Shown here piece after piece: positions 27,947 through 39,694 of a stretch of DNA of 64,000 bases. The position numbers and the translations under genes are program-made. The notes under the pieces were generated by a model. The model saw nothing but the letters and a program-made list of their open reading frames with translations. It was not told where the DNA came from and did no database searches. Within the stretch, counting starts at the first letter, position 1. Each line of letters begins with the position of its first letter. Origin of the DNA: Lates calcarifer (lineage: Eukaryota > Chordata > Actinopteri > Centropomidae); assembly GCF_001640805.2 (NCBI RefSeq), contig NC_066849.1:23744250-23808249 (forward strand). Reading direction: 5' to 3'.

Positions 27947-29375
27947 AGGCACTTCTCCCTCTGTGGACACTACAAACATCTGTCCATCACTTAGATTTAA
28001 CTAGTGTTTTCCATTCAGTCTGGCTGCTGTTACCCATTGCTCACCTTTACCATTGTGTACTAAGAGGATTCACACCAAACTGTCACCCATATTCAGTATG
28101 ACTGGAGACTGCAGGTGATGATGAGCATTATTGTAAAAGTGTATCTTCACAACTTAAATAACACACATTTAGTCCAGTGGTTGGACATTCTGAATACCAA
28201 TTTGTGTTTGCACACAGAGATTACCTCATTGCCAATCTTCTAATGTCCACCACAGTCCTGACAGTGCATGTTTTTATCTCCAGAAACCAATGGCTACCTC
28301 CATACACCTTGTTTTTTTCCACAAAAGTCACCATTCTGCTCTAGTTTTTAACAACATCAGGAACTTTGATATCAAGACTTCACAGAACAGTCAAAACAAT
28401 TCAACTGAAAGATGAAAGTTTATTTACAGTATTTACTGACTTTTTACTGACTATTGATGCATGTTCAAAAATGATTACTAGAAGGATAACCCTGGGCACT
28501 GTACATGTAGGTATTGCAGTTCTTACAGTTTTGTGGGCTTGAGTAAAGATATCTTGTTTAATCAGGTAAAAGTGCCTCATCAGGTCTTGGCCTTCATTCA
28601 TACATTAAGGTACACTACACCTTGACAAGGTGCTGTTTGATTGTGCTGTAGATAAAAGTCTACATACAGCAGCCCACTGGTCTGTTTTAGCCTTAACCCA
28701 AATCAGGAGAGATCTTGTTTTTGTTTCTTTCTTTGTTTTTGTTTTTTTAAACAGATTATAATGTGACAAAAAATTAAATCTGTCCAAAAGCACCTTATAG
28801 GAGCTTTAACATGTAGCTCACATTTTACTGTTGCAATTTTTGTCAAAAATACTACATTGCAAGAAATCTCTGTAATTACAAATGTAAAATAATCACTAAT
28901 GTTTTTTATTTGTATAAATGAAGCTCAACAAATGTAAATACATTTTTAAATTGCAAAACTAGTGTGTTTGTTTTCAGTTGTAGCTCTTGTTTTATAATGA
29001 TGACAAATATAACAGATGACACTGAATTAAGACATTTTCACTGCAGCGAGGTTTTATATTACAATCAGCAGAAGGCTTGAGCCCAAGGAAATATGGAAAT
29101 AACATGTTATATGTTGTTCCTCTGTATATATGTTCCAATTATGTCCCAAAAATGAAGAACAATAGTCATTTGTAAATTATTTACACACCACTTACTAATG
29201 TTTTACTGTGATGTTCAGATATGAATCATAGCCACTGTAGTTATTCTACTCTAGCAGCAGCTTTGGCAGAAAAAACTACTCTTTGGAGTCCATTTCTAAT
29301 TGAAAAATCTACTGAGCTGTCATGCAGAGTGAGCAGGACTGAAGTGTCTTGTTCAGTTGAGGTTCAGAGTCTGGG
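27947..29375. other. Convergent 3' regions of the mccc2-like gene and rpe65
   Basis: Stop codons of the two convergent genes are 1.43 kb apart. A minus-strand AATAAA at 28419-28424 could end rpe65 transcripts (3'UTR of about 950 nt). I found no clear plus-strand AATAAA close to the mccc2-like stop. Confidence 0.4.
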
Positions 29376-32300
29376 TCATGGTTTGTACATGCCGTGGAAG
29401 GTCACAGGGATGATGGTGTTGACCTCTGCCCTGGCCAGCTCAGTCAGTTTCATGGCATCCAGCACCAGCAGGAAACCTGGTCTCTCTGCACCAGGCTTCA
29501 CCACGATACTCAGCAGAACACCTGCAACAGAGACAGAGGGGGTGAATATAGAAATATGTGCCATATAAGAACAAGGCAAACCAAAATAATACAGTTTTTT
29601 TCTTTCTTTTTTTAACTTAAGGCCTTTCTTTAAAACATGATCTCAAGATTATGTGTAAATGCAGGTGTCACCTGAGAGCCCCTGTAATTCTGAGCAATGT
29701 GAAATTTTGTTAATCATTTATTTGCTAACATGTGAGTGTGTGTGTGTGTACGTCCTACCATCGTCCTCCTCTGTAGCTCCAGGTGTTGGTACAAACAGCG
29801 GCTCTGATGGGTAACACTCTTCCTCCTGCCACACCCAGGTCTCTTTGGTCTGCACGTTCAACTTCACTATCTACAGCAGTAAACAATAAACAACCAACAG
29901 CTGTGATAAACAACAGCATTAACACTGTCACATATGTGCTGGGCAGCCAGTTAACTTTTCAGGCCCTGACATTGTCTTAGTCTTCTGTGACTGATAAAAG
30001 CGCCCCTACCCTGTCAGGGATGAAGTGGTTGAGTCCCAGGCCATAGGCGAAGGAATACTTCTTCCCACGACACAGAGAGTAGTTAATCTGTGGAAACTCA
30101 AAGGCTGAGAGAGACAGAGAGACATCAACACAGTGAAAAAAGGAGAAAGACAGTCATACAAGATCATAAAGAATCATATAGAATGATATACAGTATGTGT
30201 CTCACCCTGTCTTGGTCTAGAAAAGAGGACTTCAGGTTCAAGCCAGATGGTGCCATCACTGTGAAGAACAGCAGTAGCTGTGGTGTAGGGCAGAGATACC
30301 AGGTTCTTTCCCTGCTCCTCCTGAACACACACACAAAAACATCAATACACACCTCTGTACATTATACAGGAGTGGAAGAAAAGTGTGGTTTGTTTGAAAA
30401 GTATTTAAAGTCTTCAAAGCTAACCAAAGAGATGTTTGTGGCTTTCAAACACGCTTACAACCGGCTGGTTCTTACTCAATAATTTTCCCCTAGGGTTTGC
30501 ATAGGGAATGCAATGTGACCCAAGTCACACAGAGTCCTGTGGTCACAGATGGGACTCATTTGTGAAGATGTTTATCTTTTATGCTTGGGACATGTAGCTT
30601 TAGCCTCACTCTCTTAGTATCATATTATTCTGCCACCAGCAGTTGGTTTTTGTTGAATACTGTGATGTTAGTAGCAATTCAGCCATTTGAACAATGACAT
30701 ATCACATTTTTGTCAGTACTTCCCAGCTGTATATAGTATATACTGCATAAGCCCCACTAATATAATAAATCAATTAACATGTCTTGGACCCATGTATGGA
30801 TAAGACAAGCAAAACTATCCCTAAGGAACTCAAAACAACCACAAAAACTTGATGTGTGTGCATCTACTCACCCTGTGTATATCCAGTGGCAGTACGTATC
30901 GTCTGACCTCAGGCTGAGGAGCTCTCATCGCTGCTTTCTTCACCTCCTCCCACTCCTCCTTCAGGTTGGCCAGGTACAGGTAGTTATACACAAAGTCATG
31001 ACTGCAGAGAGAGGGAGTGACAGAGAGGTTAGGGTGATCAGACATAAAACACACACAAACACGCGGGGTCATACTTACCCTTTCCACGTGCAGAGGTCGA
31101 CGACGATGAAGCCCTCGTCTTCATAGGCGTTAATGTGGTGGAAGAGGTTGAAAGCTGATGTTCTGAACTTGTGGCTGCTCAAATAGCCTGCTGGGTCTCT
31201 AGTGGTCAGGTGGAACCATGTCTACAAACATATGCACATGTATACTGTATATAAACAGAAATGATCCCTTCCTACTGCAGGTGAGGGTTCAGATACTTGT
31301 ATTTAAAGCCCTGGTTTTTGGCAATAATAAACTGCACAAACACACAGTGGAAAAACTGAATGCCAACTGAACTTGCCATGGGCAGATTGTAAGACAATGG
31401 GCAGCAGGACACAGACATGTAAAGAAACACAAAACAGTTGTTTGACTTGTGTTTGTGATCATTTTGTGTCTCAGATTTCATGGCAGGGATCTGTACCACT
31501 GCTGACCACCCCTCTGGCCCCGCCCTTCCTTACCCCCATGCTGTCATTGGACTCAAAGCAGTCCATGTACGTGGCTCCTCTGATACTCCAAGCTGACAGG
31601 AACTTGAGCAGGTTGATCTTCACTGGCTGCTCCACAAATACAAAATAGTTGTCTGTCATACCGAAACTACAGAGAAGCAGACAGATACATCAAAATTAAC
31701 AAGGGATAACCACTCAGTTTATTTGAAAGTAAAGCAGAGTTTGGTTTGGTGTATTGATGAGATAACTCAGTACCTGTGCATGTATGAGGGTTTTAACCTC
31801 TCACTGCTGGGCAGCTGAACCACAACCTCCGACTTCTCTATGGGATCTGATTTGTCTGGAGACACACAGAGACACAGAGTCAGTGTGGGGCTGGAGGAAA
31901 CAACATTAACACACAAAGTTTGTATCACCTGGTTTTCCCTCCTCTCAACAAATCATACCTGCTCATGAAATAAAAATCACAAACCTTGGCATGGTTGACA
32001 AAATCTCATGCAGGGTCCACTTAGTATCTGTTCTGGAGCTTTTGAGGGAATCAATCCATTCTTTCCATCTAACCATTTTCCTTTCTTTCTCTCCCTCTTC
32101 GCTTTACCTCTTTCTGTACTTCACTGTGCTTTTCCTCTTTGTTTAACTTTTCTGTTCTCTTTATTTCTCTATTACAATCTATCAGTTATCCATCTATCAA
32201 TCCATCAATCCATCCTTCCCAGCTGACACTGTGCATTTAGGACAGATGATTATAAAACACAATAATTAACAAATATCAGCATTAACTTAAGATAAGCCTT

Positions 32301-35300
32301 TGAATACAAAAAACTGTGGTGTGTGTGCACATGAAAAATACATGTCAAATACTTTTTCAGACTATGGGTCAGTTCATAATGAAAAAAAAAGAAAAGAAAA
32401 CCAATGAAATATCACTCTGACCAAACTCACCTTTCTGAGCAGGTGGGATCTTGACGATGTTATAAGCCAGACTCATGTTCTTGCCAAAACAGTTACCAAT
32501 GTTATAGACTGTACCATCTGTGTCAGTGTGGGGGTGGGCAGTCAGCCCGTTCACTGAGAGATACTTACACAGGTCCACCTGATGTGAATACACAGACAGA
32601 GAATGGATGGAACTAAGGAATACAACCGACACAAGATCTCAACAAAAACACTAAGAAAGGAAAAAGCAATTACAATCAAAAAGGTAATTAAACATAAAAA
32701 TGAAATCAAGAAACTTGACTGTGTTTGGAAAAATTAAAAAAGTAAACCAGTCAGCTCTCACCTTTTTTAACGTCTCCAGCGAATCAGGATCAACCTTGGT
32801 GATGTAATTGGTCTCTGTGACAGCATAAAAGTCCTCACCGATTGGATACACATTCACTACACAGTTATCAGTCACTTCAGTGCCTCGGAAGTAAGTAAAG
32901 AATCTAAACAAACAACAATAGAAGGAAAATGGATGGTTAGTTCGTATCCTGAAAATTATTTCTTAAGAGCAAAGAATTTATACAGTTCATAGATTGTGTT
33001 GAACACAGAAGCCATGAGAGGGCTGTGAGAAAAAATACTCTGGTGATCCAAGTCTGATCTAAATAGATCTCTCTCCTGTGTGTATGACTTAAGAATAGGT
33101 GAAAAATGGGTTTTGCCGGGATAACCTTTCTAAAGTACCTTATCTTAATTTGCAAAACCTGTGGGGGAAAAAGTTTTGCTAGGGTGGATTTTTTTTTTTT
33201 TTTTTAATCAAAATTGTTGTATAATGTTTGTTTTTGTAATTCTCATTTCAGCCACAAGAGGCTGAAGTGCACCATTTCCCCAGACTAAATAAGACTAAAA
33301 GCGTTTCCCTGTGCACTCTAAACACAAGGTACATACATATTGTGTATCAGGTGAAACAACTGAGTACTTCTTCCATCACTGCTGGAGAGTTAGAGGTGAA
33401 GATTGATACCACTCTCGTACCTGCCTCTTCAATATGAAGGCAGCGCCAGGAGACGATGAACTTAGCTTAGCATAAAGACTGGAAGCAGGGGGAAACAGCT
33501 AGCCTGGCTCTATCTAAAGTTTTATCTGTCTGCCAGCACCTCTGCAGCTCAGTAATTAATATATTATATCTTGTTTGTATAATTTATACAAAAACTAAAA
33601 TGTGAAAACAACAGTTAGTGGTTTTAGGGAGGGTTACCTGGAAAAGATGTTTTTGCAGGGGTCTGGGTAGCCTACTGTGCCAAACTCAGTGATGACCACT
33701 CTGTTTTCAGTCATGGCACGAACATAGGCATCGGTCCTGATGAACCTAAGCACAAAGATCACACACATCATGAGCCAGAGAAGCAGAAAGTCACATGAAG
33801 AATCTTTTCTATCCAGTCATTTTATTTTAAAGATTGTTCTGTGCAATCTGTGAAACTCAACACTGACTCTGCTTCCGGTAGGATTTTGACAAAGAATGTT
33901 TGTGGTCTGTGTGTCTGATGATTGTTTTTTTTCTCTTCCACCAGCATTCCAGTTTGGATGCATTTACCATCAGCTCTTTTCCTCAGCTGCACAGAACTGC
34001 ATACCTCTCTGCACTAACACAAATCAGATGTCGTTCTGGATTTGAATCTGCATCAAAATGATTAAAGCGATAAACATAGACAACATAAACATAAATCCCT
34101 TAAAAATTCCTGGAACCACACCTAGATCCAGATCCAAAGACAAGGAAAGTACTTCACAGAACAAAGAGGAAATCACCTCAGGACAATGCCAATGAACCAA
34201 GCGTGTTTTGCGATGTGTTTTATTTAAAAATGTGCTCTTATTTTGCATGGTAATGAGTGGTCTTCTTACTTTCTGTAGTAAGTCACCTGCCCGTTCTTCA
34301 GGTCAAACTTGTGCATCAGAGCCTGGCCATCAAACAAGTGGTGGAAAGGTTCATCCCCCACCTCGAAAAGACCAGGACCCATCCTGAGCAGACTGCCACC
34401 CAGCCATGATGGTATAACACCTACACACACACACACACAGGGTGGCACATACAGGTATGTTCAAACACAACAGGAAATAGATGGAAAAACTGTTCTCTGG
34501 CATCGAGAAGAGGACAAGTATATGGAGAGTTTCACTTTTTGATGCCGAGTTAAATTATTATTTGTAAGTACTGCTGTGTGTCTGTGCCTCTGTGAAGGCT
34601 CCAGGTCAGTCTTTCCTACCAGTGATCTTTGCAGGTATGGGTTCATTCAGTTCCTCTACTGTCTCAAAGATCTTCCTATAGCCTGCAGCAGGATGCTCCA
34701 CACTGGAGTGGAAAATAAAAATCGGAATTAAAAGAACAATTGCGCAACATCAATGAGACAGAGAACTGGTTTTAAAGACTTGGTTTCTTTTGAACTGTGA
34801 GAAAACCTTTTTAAAAAAATATGAAACTGGTTTGTTCTTCACTGAGCCAAAGACAATCATACAGTGTATGTGAATTACATATGTAGAAGGACCAATCAAT
34901 GCAGGTGATGCAGATAATTACTCAGCTGAGACTGAAAGTTCATTCTTAACCCTGAAAACAGCAGTTAACAAAACAATCTCACAATGATGTGCATTTAGCA
35001 GCTGCTATCTGTCTACCTACCTACCTACAATGGGACTATTAGGGCAGTTGATAAAATGTTGGTGTTAAATGCTAAATACTCTGAATGATCATTAGAAATC
35101 CATGGGAGTTTTGCAACTAAAAACCAGTGAAAACACAACAGCTTGTTTGCATTGTCTTCAGTTCAAAACACAAAACTAAATTCTGAGGAGCGCAAACAAC
35201 GCAGCTGAAACTCCTCCTCAGTTATTCTGCCATGGCCTGGTACCATCTTTTCCAAGTTTTACTGAATTTACCACCGAAGCTACATCACTCAGTTTTTCTA

Positions 35301-35522
35301 GAATGTCACGCTGAAACTGTTTTGTTCACTTTTTCTAACATTTGCAGTCAAAATTATTGTGTAAAACTTTGCATCAGCAAAACAACGTCACTTAATGGCG
35401 TCAGCAAACTGCTTCCCCTTATTTCATTCCTGGGAACCAACAAATTAGAATCTGAAAAGGTCCATTTTGATCCCAAAACACGCTGAACCAAGAGAGGAAA
35501 GTTTTACTCACCGGCTGGCCAT
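29376..35522 (-). CDS. rpe65: RPE65-family retinoid isomerohydrolase, 14 exons, 532 aa
   Basis: Exons in transcript order (minus strand): 35512-35522, 34620-34702, 34270-34420, 33638-33745, 32762-32903, 32431-32578, 31774-31855, 31534-31666, 31079-31221, 30872-31001, 30206-30320, 30010-30104, 29759-29870, 29376-29521. All phases agree and the sum is 532 codons plus stop. Human RPE65 is 533 aa, also with 14 exons. The family converts all-trans retinyl esters to 11-cis (or 13-cis) retinol in the visual cycle. All four iron-binding histidines are seen: TAHPH (180), SYMHS (241), LFHHI (313) and PVTFHG (526). Second-shell glutamates lie in VTETN (148) and WLEPEV (417), and the lipidated Cys112 is kept in PDPCKNIF. 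This separates it from BCO1/BCO2. Position 58 is His where mammals have Tyr. Fish carry several paralogues (rpe65a, b, c). Synteny with depdc1 marks this as the ancestral locus, but I cannot assign the letter. A candidate AATAAA on the minus strand is at 28419-28424. Confidence 0.95.
33398..33637. repeat. Dispersed fish repeat in rpe65 intron 4, ending at the splice donor
   Basis: The segment contains the phrases ACTTAGCTTAGCATAAAGAC, GGGGGAAACAGCTAGCCTGG and TATATCTTGTTTGTATAAT. From memory I recognise these as a very common interspersed repeat of percomorph fish (family name not certain). Its right end runs into GGTTTTAGGGAGGGTTAC, which includes the reverse complement of the exon-4 donor GTAACC. 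Confidence 0.65.
34421..34440 (-). repeat. (TG)n repeat forming the 3' splice site of rpe65 exon 3
   Basis: On the minus strand CTGTGTGTGTGTGTGTGTAG leads directly into exon 3 (GTGTTATACC). The exon boundary is fixed by protein similarity and phase. Confidence 0.9.
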
Positions 35523-38212
35523 GCTGCTGTATGCTCTTCACACTCTCTGTAACTCTCTGAGTTGTTTGCAGAGGAGACTCCGGCTTGAATTTAAACCACA
35601 CTCAGATTTCCTGTGGTGAGAGATGGAAACTGGGCCCCCTCCTCCGTTCTCTCTTTATTCTCCCATCCACCCCCTTCTCTTATTTTCTCCTCCCCTTTTT
35701 CATCCTTCCTCATTCCCTCTCCTCCTCTGTTCACTCCTTTCATGCCTTTTGCTCCCCTGCTCTCTCTTTTCTGAGCCTCGTCTACCCTTCCTCCTCCTCC
35801 TCTGGTCTTAACCTGAGCTGAACAAGCCAGCTTTGTCTCCTCTCCTTTCAGCCATCTGGCCCTCAGCCTCAGGCTCATGCAGAGTGTTCTCCAGGCCCCA
35901 AAACAAGTTGTCTGTCAGTCTAGGAACACAAACAAACACACACCTACTAACAACATTGGTCAAACTAATAAAGTTGGCTTTTTTAAAGCAGTGTGTTGGT
36001 ATTGTTTGAATGTGGATATGCGTGTAGAAAGACTCCTATTTAATGAGTTCCAGACAGCTTCAAGAAAACAGTCAGAAACTATTTTAATTGGCTAAGTCTG
36101 GAGGGAGAGAGTGGCAGAAGGAGGAGGGGCAGTGAATGATAAACAGCGTCTATCTTTTTGTCATTTTAATAAATTAAGGCTGAATTCTAAATAGAAGGAT
36201 GAAAGGGTGAACTTAAAATTAATGGTTTCATTAACAAGTGTTAAAAAGAGTGAAAATCTGTCATCTAGTGTGTCTCAGAGTTGCTGAGAGCAGGTCAAAG
36301 ACAACTGATGCTGGGTATTACCTGTAAATAAGTAAAAACAAAAGGTCTGAGGTCCTATGAACAACCCCAACTGTAAAGTTTGACCTCAGGATATACCATT
36401 ATACTTAGTAATACAGTGTTATGTGGTGTATTTGCTATCATGTTGTTTTTAGTTGATATACATGCCACCCTCACAGTGAGCTTTCTAAACTTTGATGACC
36501 CCTTAACCAGGATTTGGAGATACACTAGAAGCTACAGAAATGAAGAAATGCCTGTAATCAAAATATATATGGGCAGTTGTTACAGCAACTGTACATATAC
36601 ACACACACACACACAACTATAGACTTTCATTTTACAATTCTAATCACAAACAGGACCAAGCCATATAAATAGAACAACTGAACAGGTTTATTTCCCAGAA
36701 CTTTGCATAGTAAACAATGTAGAGGAGGAGTATAATATACATTCCCCTGTAAAAGTCTTTGCCAAAAAACACTGTTGATGAGTGCATATATGGTCACACA
36801 CACACACCACTTGATCTGAGGTATAGACAAACATGTACCAAGGTAGAACTAATACTTCATATAGCCTAAGACAAATAAAAACAGAAAGTTTGACATTGAG
36901 TCAAGTTACATTTGTTACAATTCCTCAGACACTTGGGTTCTACATTGCACTTCAGCTTAATACCCATCAATGAAATACCACAAGACATCATACAGCCTGT
37001 AGCCACAGAAATGCTGATGCGGCAGATGCTGAGAGAACATGATGAGATTTTAAGTATAAGCTGTAGCAACGTTCCCCAAAACATCAGCCACCTGGAAACC
37101 TCTGAAACCTTCTTTAGGGAGTCCAGTATGCTTTAAATATGCATAAATTAACCATTCTGATGATTGACATTAGCTTGGTGGCCATTCACAGTGCCTAAAC
37201 CCAGTGCAAAACATTTTTCTATCCAATAAACTAAGCAGGGGTGGATTGATGAGACACACAAACACAAGAAAAAAAGGTGAAAGGATCTCCCAAATCAGAT
37301 TTAGAACAACTAAGTTGTATATTAAAAAATCTGAGACTGTGAAAATCAAAACGTCTCTCCTGCAGAAAACCTTAGAGAACACTGTTAAAATGCTCCTTTA
37401 AAAAACACACACACCACACAAATGAAAGCAATAGTGGCCAAACGAAAAGAAAGCCAAAGAGGCAAAAGACAAGAGCGACGAAACATAAAAGGTTCAACAC
37501 TAAACAAACATTAAAAAAAAACCTTGAGAATCTATGACATAAAACTTTTAGTTAAGTCTATAAAAAGAGTCAACACAAGAAGAACACCTCAAGCAACAGC
37601 ATTTCTAGCAAAGCTCCCAATGCCATCATTCATATAAATTAATCTATAATCTAGTTATTCCCATATGGACCAGTGATCCCAGAATTGCATATTTTTCTCC
37701 CAAAATGCACTCTGAAGCCACACCCACCAACACCCACACACACAATATTAGCTTAGCTAGCAGCAGAGAAGGAAGATGGATAAGAATGAGATGGGTAAAC
37801 TGATCCAAATGAACACAAATCTTACTAAACAAACAAAACATTTTTTACAAAAATCCTGCTTCATAAAAACATGTTACACTTGAACACAATAATCAGTATA
37901 AACTGTTCTAAGGAGGAACTACTGTCTGTCCACCTGCCTTCATCCTGCCCAGCTGTCACACACATCACAAACATATACACAACATGAATACACACACAAA
38001 CCATTGTAGAAGCCTGCATTAACTCTCATATAACCACATAAATGACACAGTATAGGAAAAACAGTGTTTCCAATGTAACAACATTAAGTTAATGGCTGCA
38101 AAGAGAAGAGAGTTTTTCTAATCTTCTCTCAGGAGCACAGCGTCAGTGCAGTTATAGTGCAGCAAAAATGACGTAATGACTGTGGCTTCTACACTGATCA
38201 CAGTTGGCTGGT
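35523..38212. other. rpe65 upstream region and depdc1 3' region
   Basis: No coding sequence is supported. The left part is the rpe65 promoter side with the pyrimidine-rich tract. The right part is probably depdc1 3'UTR, with a minus-strand AATAAA candidate at 36687-36692. A short CA run is at about 36600-36616. Confidence 0.45.
35630..35815. repeat. Pyrimidine-rich tract upstream of rpe65
   Basis: About 185 bp of strongly C/T-biased plus-strand sequence (CTCC, CTTCCTC and TTCTC units), so G/A-rich on the rpe65 sense strand, lies about 110-290 bp upstream of the rpe65 start codon. It interrupts no gene. Confidence 0.75.
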
Positions 38213-39663
38213 TTAGTTCCTGATGCTGAAAACTTTGGTCTTCTTGATGTTGAGGAGGGGAGGTTTAATCTTTGGTTTGTTGTCTGCTCTGCTCTCCTTG
38301 TCTGAGGGGGGGAACCGACGACTGTAGATGTCTGGGTACTGCTTCTGAAACTGAAGGAAACAGAGACATTAAGATCCATGATTAAGCTAATCTAAACTTA
38401 GTATTATCTGAAGGATCTAATAGCTAAAAACACAGCAATGGTGTAAAACTGCAAGATACATGCTGAAGACAAACTGGTACCTGGGACAAATATGAACTTA
38501 TTCTGGTTATCAAATCAACAAAAGACAGATACCCATCTGGCATCAACACCTGTGGAAAAGAAGCTAATCGGTTTAAGCATATATCTTGTTCAATAAGTAA
38601 CAGGAAATTTAAATAAGACAATGACAAGTTTATTCCTTTGGTGTAGAAAAGTTAAATTGATTACTATGTGAAAATACTAACACAATTTTTGACTGAGCAT
38701 TGGTGGAGTGTTTTGTTACCTGCTTCAGTTTCTTGCGTCTGTCCTTTTCAGTCATGTTTTGGTTTGTCAGCAGGATCTCCAGTAACTCCTCCATGGCCTG
38801 CTGAGAAGATTCCAGCTTTTGCTGTTCAAATTCAGCACCACTAATCTGACGACAGAATGCGAACACGGGAACTGGAGCGCAAACTGGAGCGGTACAATCG
38901 ATATTAGGAGCATAGTCGATGGGGACCTGGAGTCAGGACAGTTAAAAAACAAACACATCTCTTTGTTTGTGCTGATTTCCTGTATATCAACACAAATGAA
39001 GCCAAAACTTGACAAAACTACTTTTGTTCAGTTACTCAGGCTTTTATATTGGTACATTTTATACTGTCCATATGCACCCAGGAAGCATTATGCTGTAACA
39101 GTTTAAAAAGGTGTACCTGTACTGTGCGCAGGTACTGTATGTGGTCATTGATAGCACTGAGCAGGTAATCAGGAACTGAGAGGATGTTTTGTTGGTGGTC
39201 CATTAGAAATGATACCAGCCTGGTGGCTAACAGCTCATCCAAATCGCATTCCTCAGCGCTGCCCAGGACACAACCTGAGAAGGTGTGAACCATCTGAAAA
39301 CAGAGAATCACAGAAAACAGATCGAGATACAGGTAAATAAAGACAAATTGTCAAACCAGTCACTAAGACAGATCAGTTAATAAATGTAAAGAAAAATCTA
39401 AATGTATGTCTAAATGTAATTGTGACTGTAAAACTGAGTACCATGGGGGGAAATTAGTATTACAGGAGAACAACAATTAAGTTCCTCACCAGAGTTCGGG
39501 TGCCAATGGCAGGGTGGAGGCGAGGCATGTCCACATTCTGGCTGATGCGTGACATCATCCTCATGAGGAGCTGCAACTTCCTGCGGGAGGCAGGGGGGAG
39601 TAGGAGGGTGCAAAGCTGCAGGGCCTCAATGGCTACACGCTCACAATGAGGCTGGAGAACACC

Positions 39664-39694
<31 letters not shown>

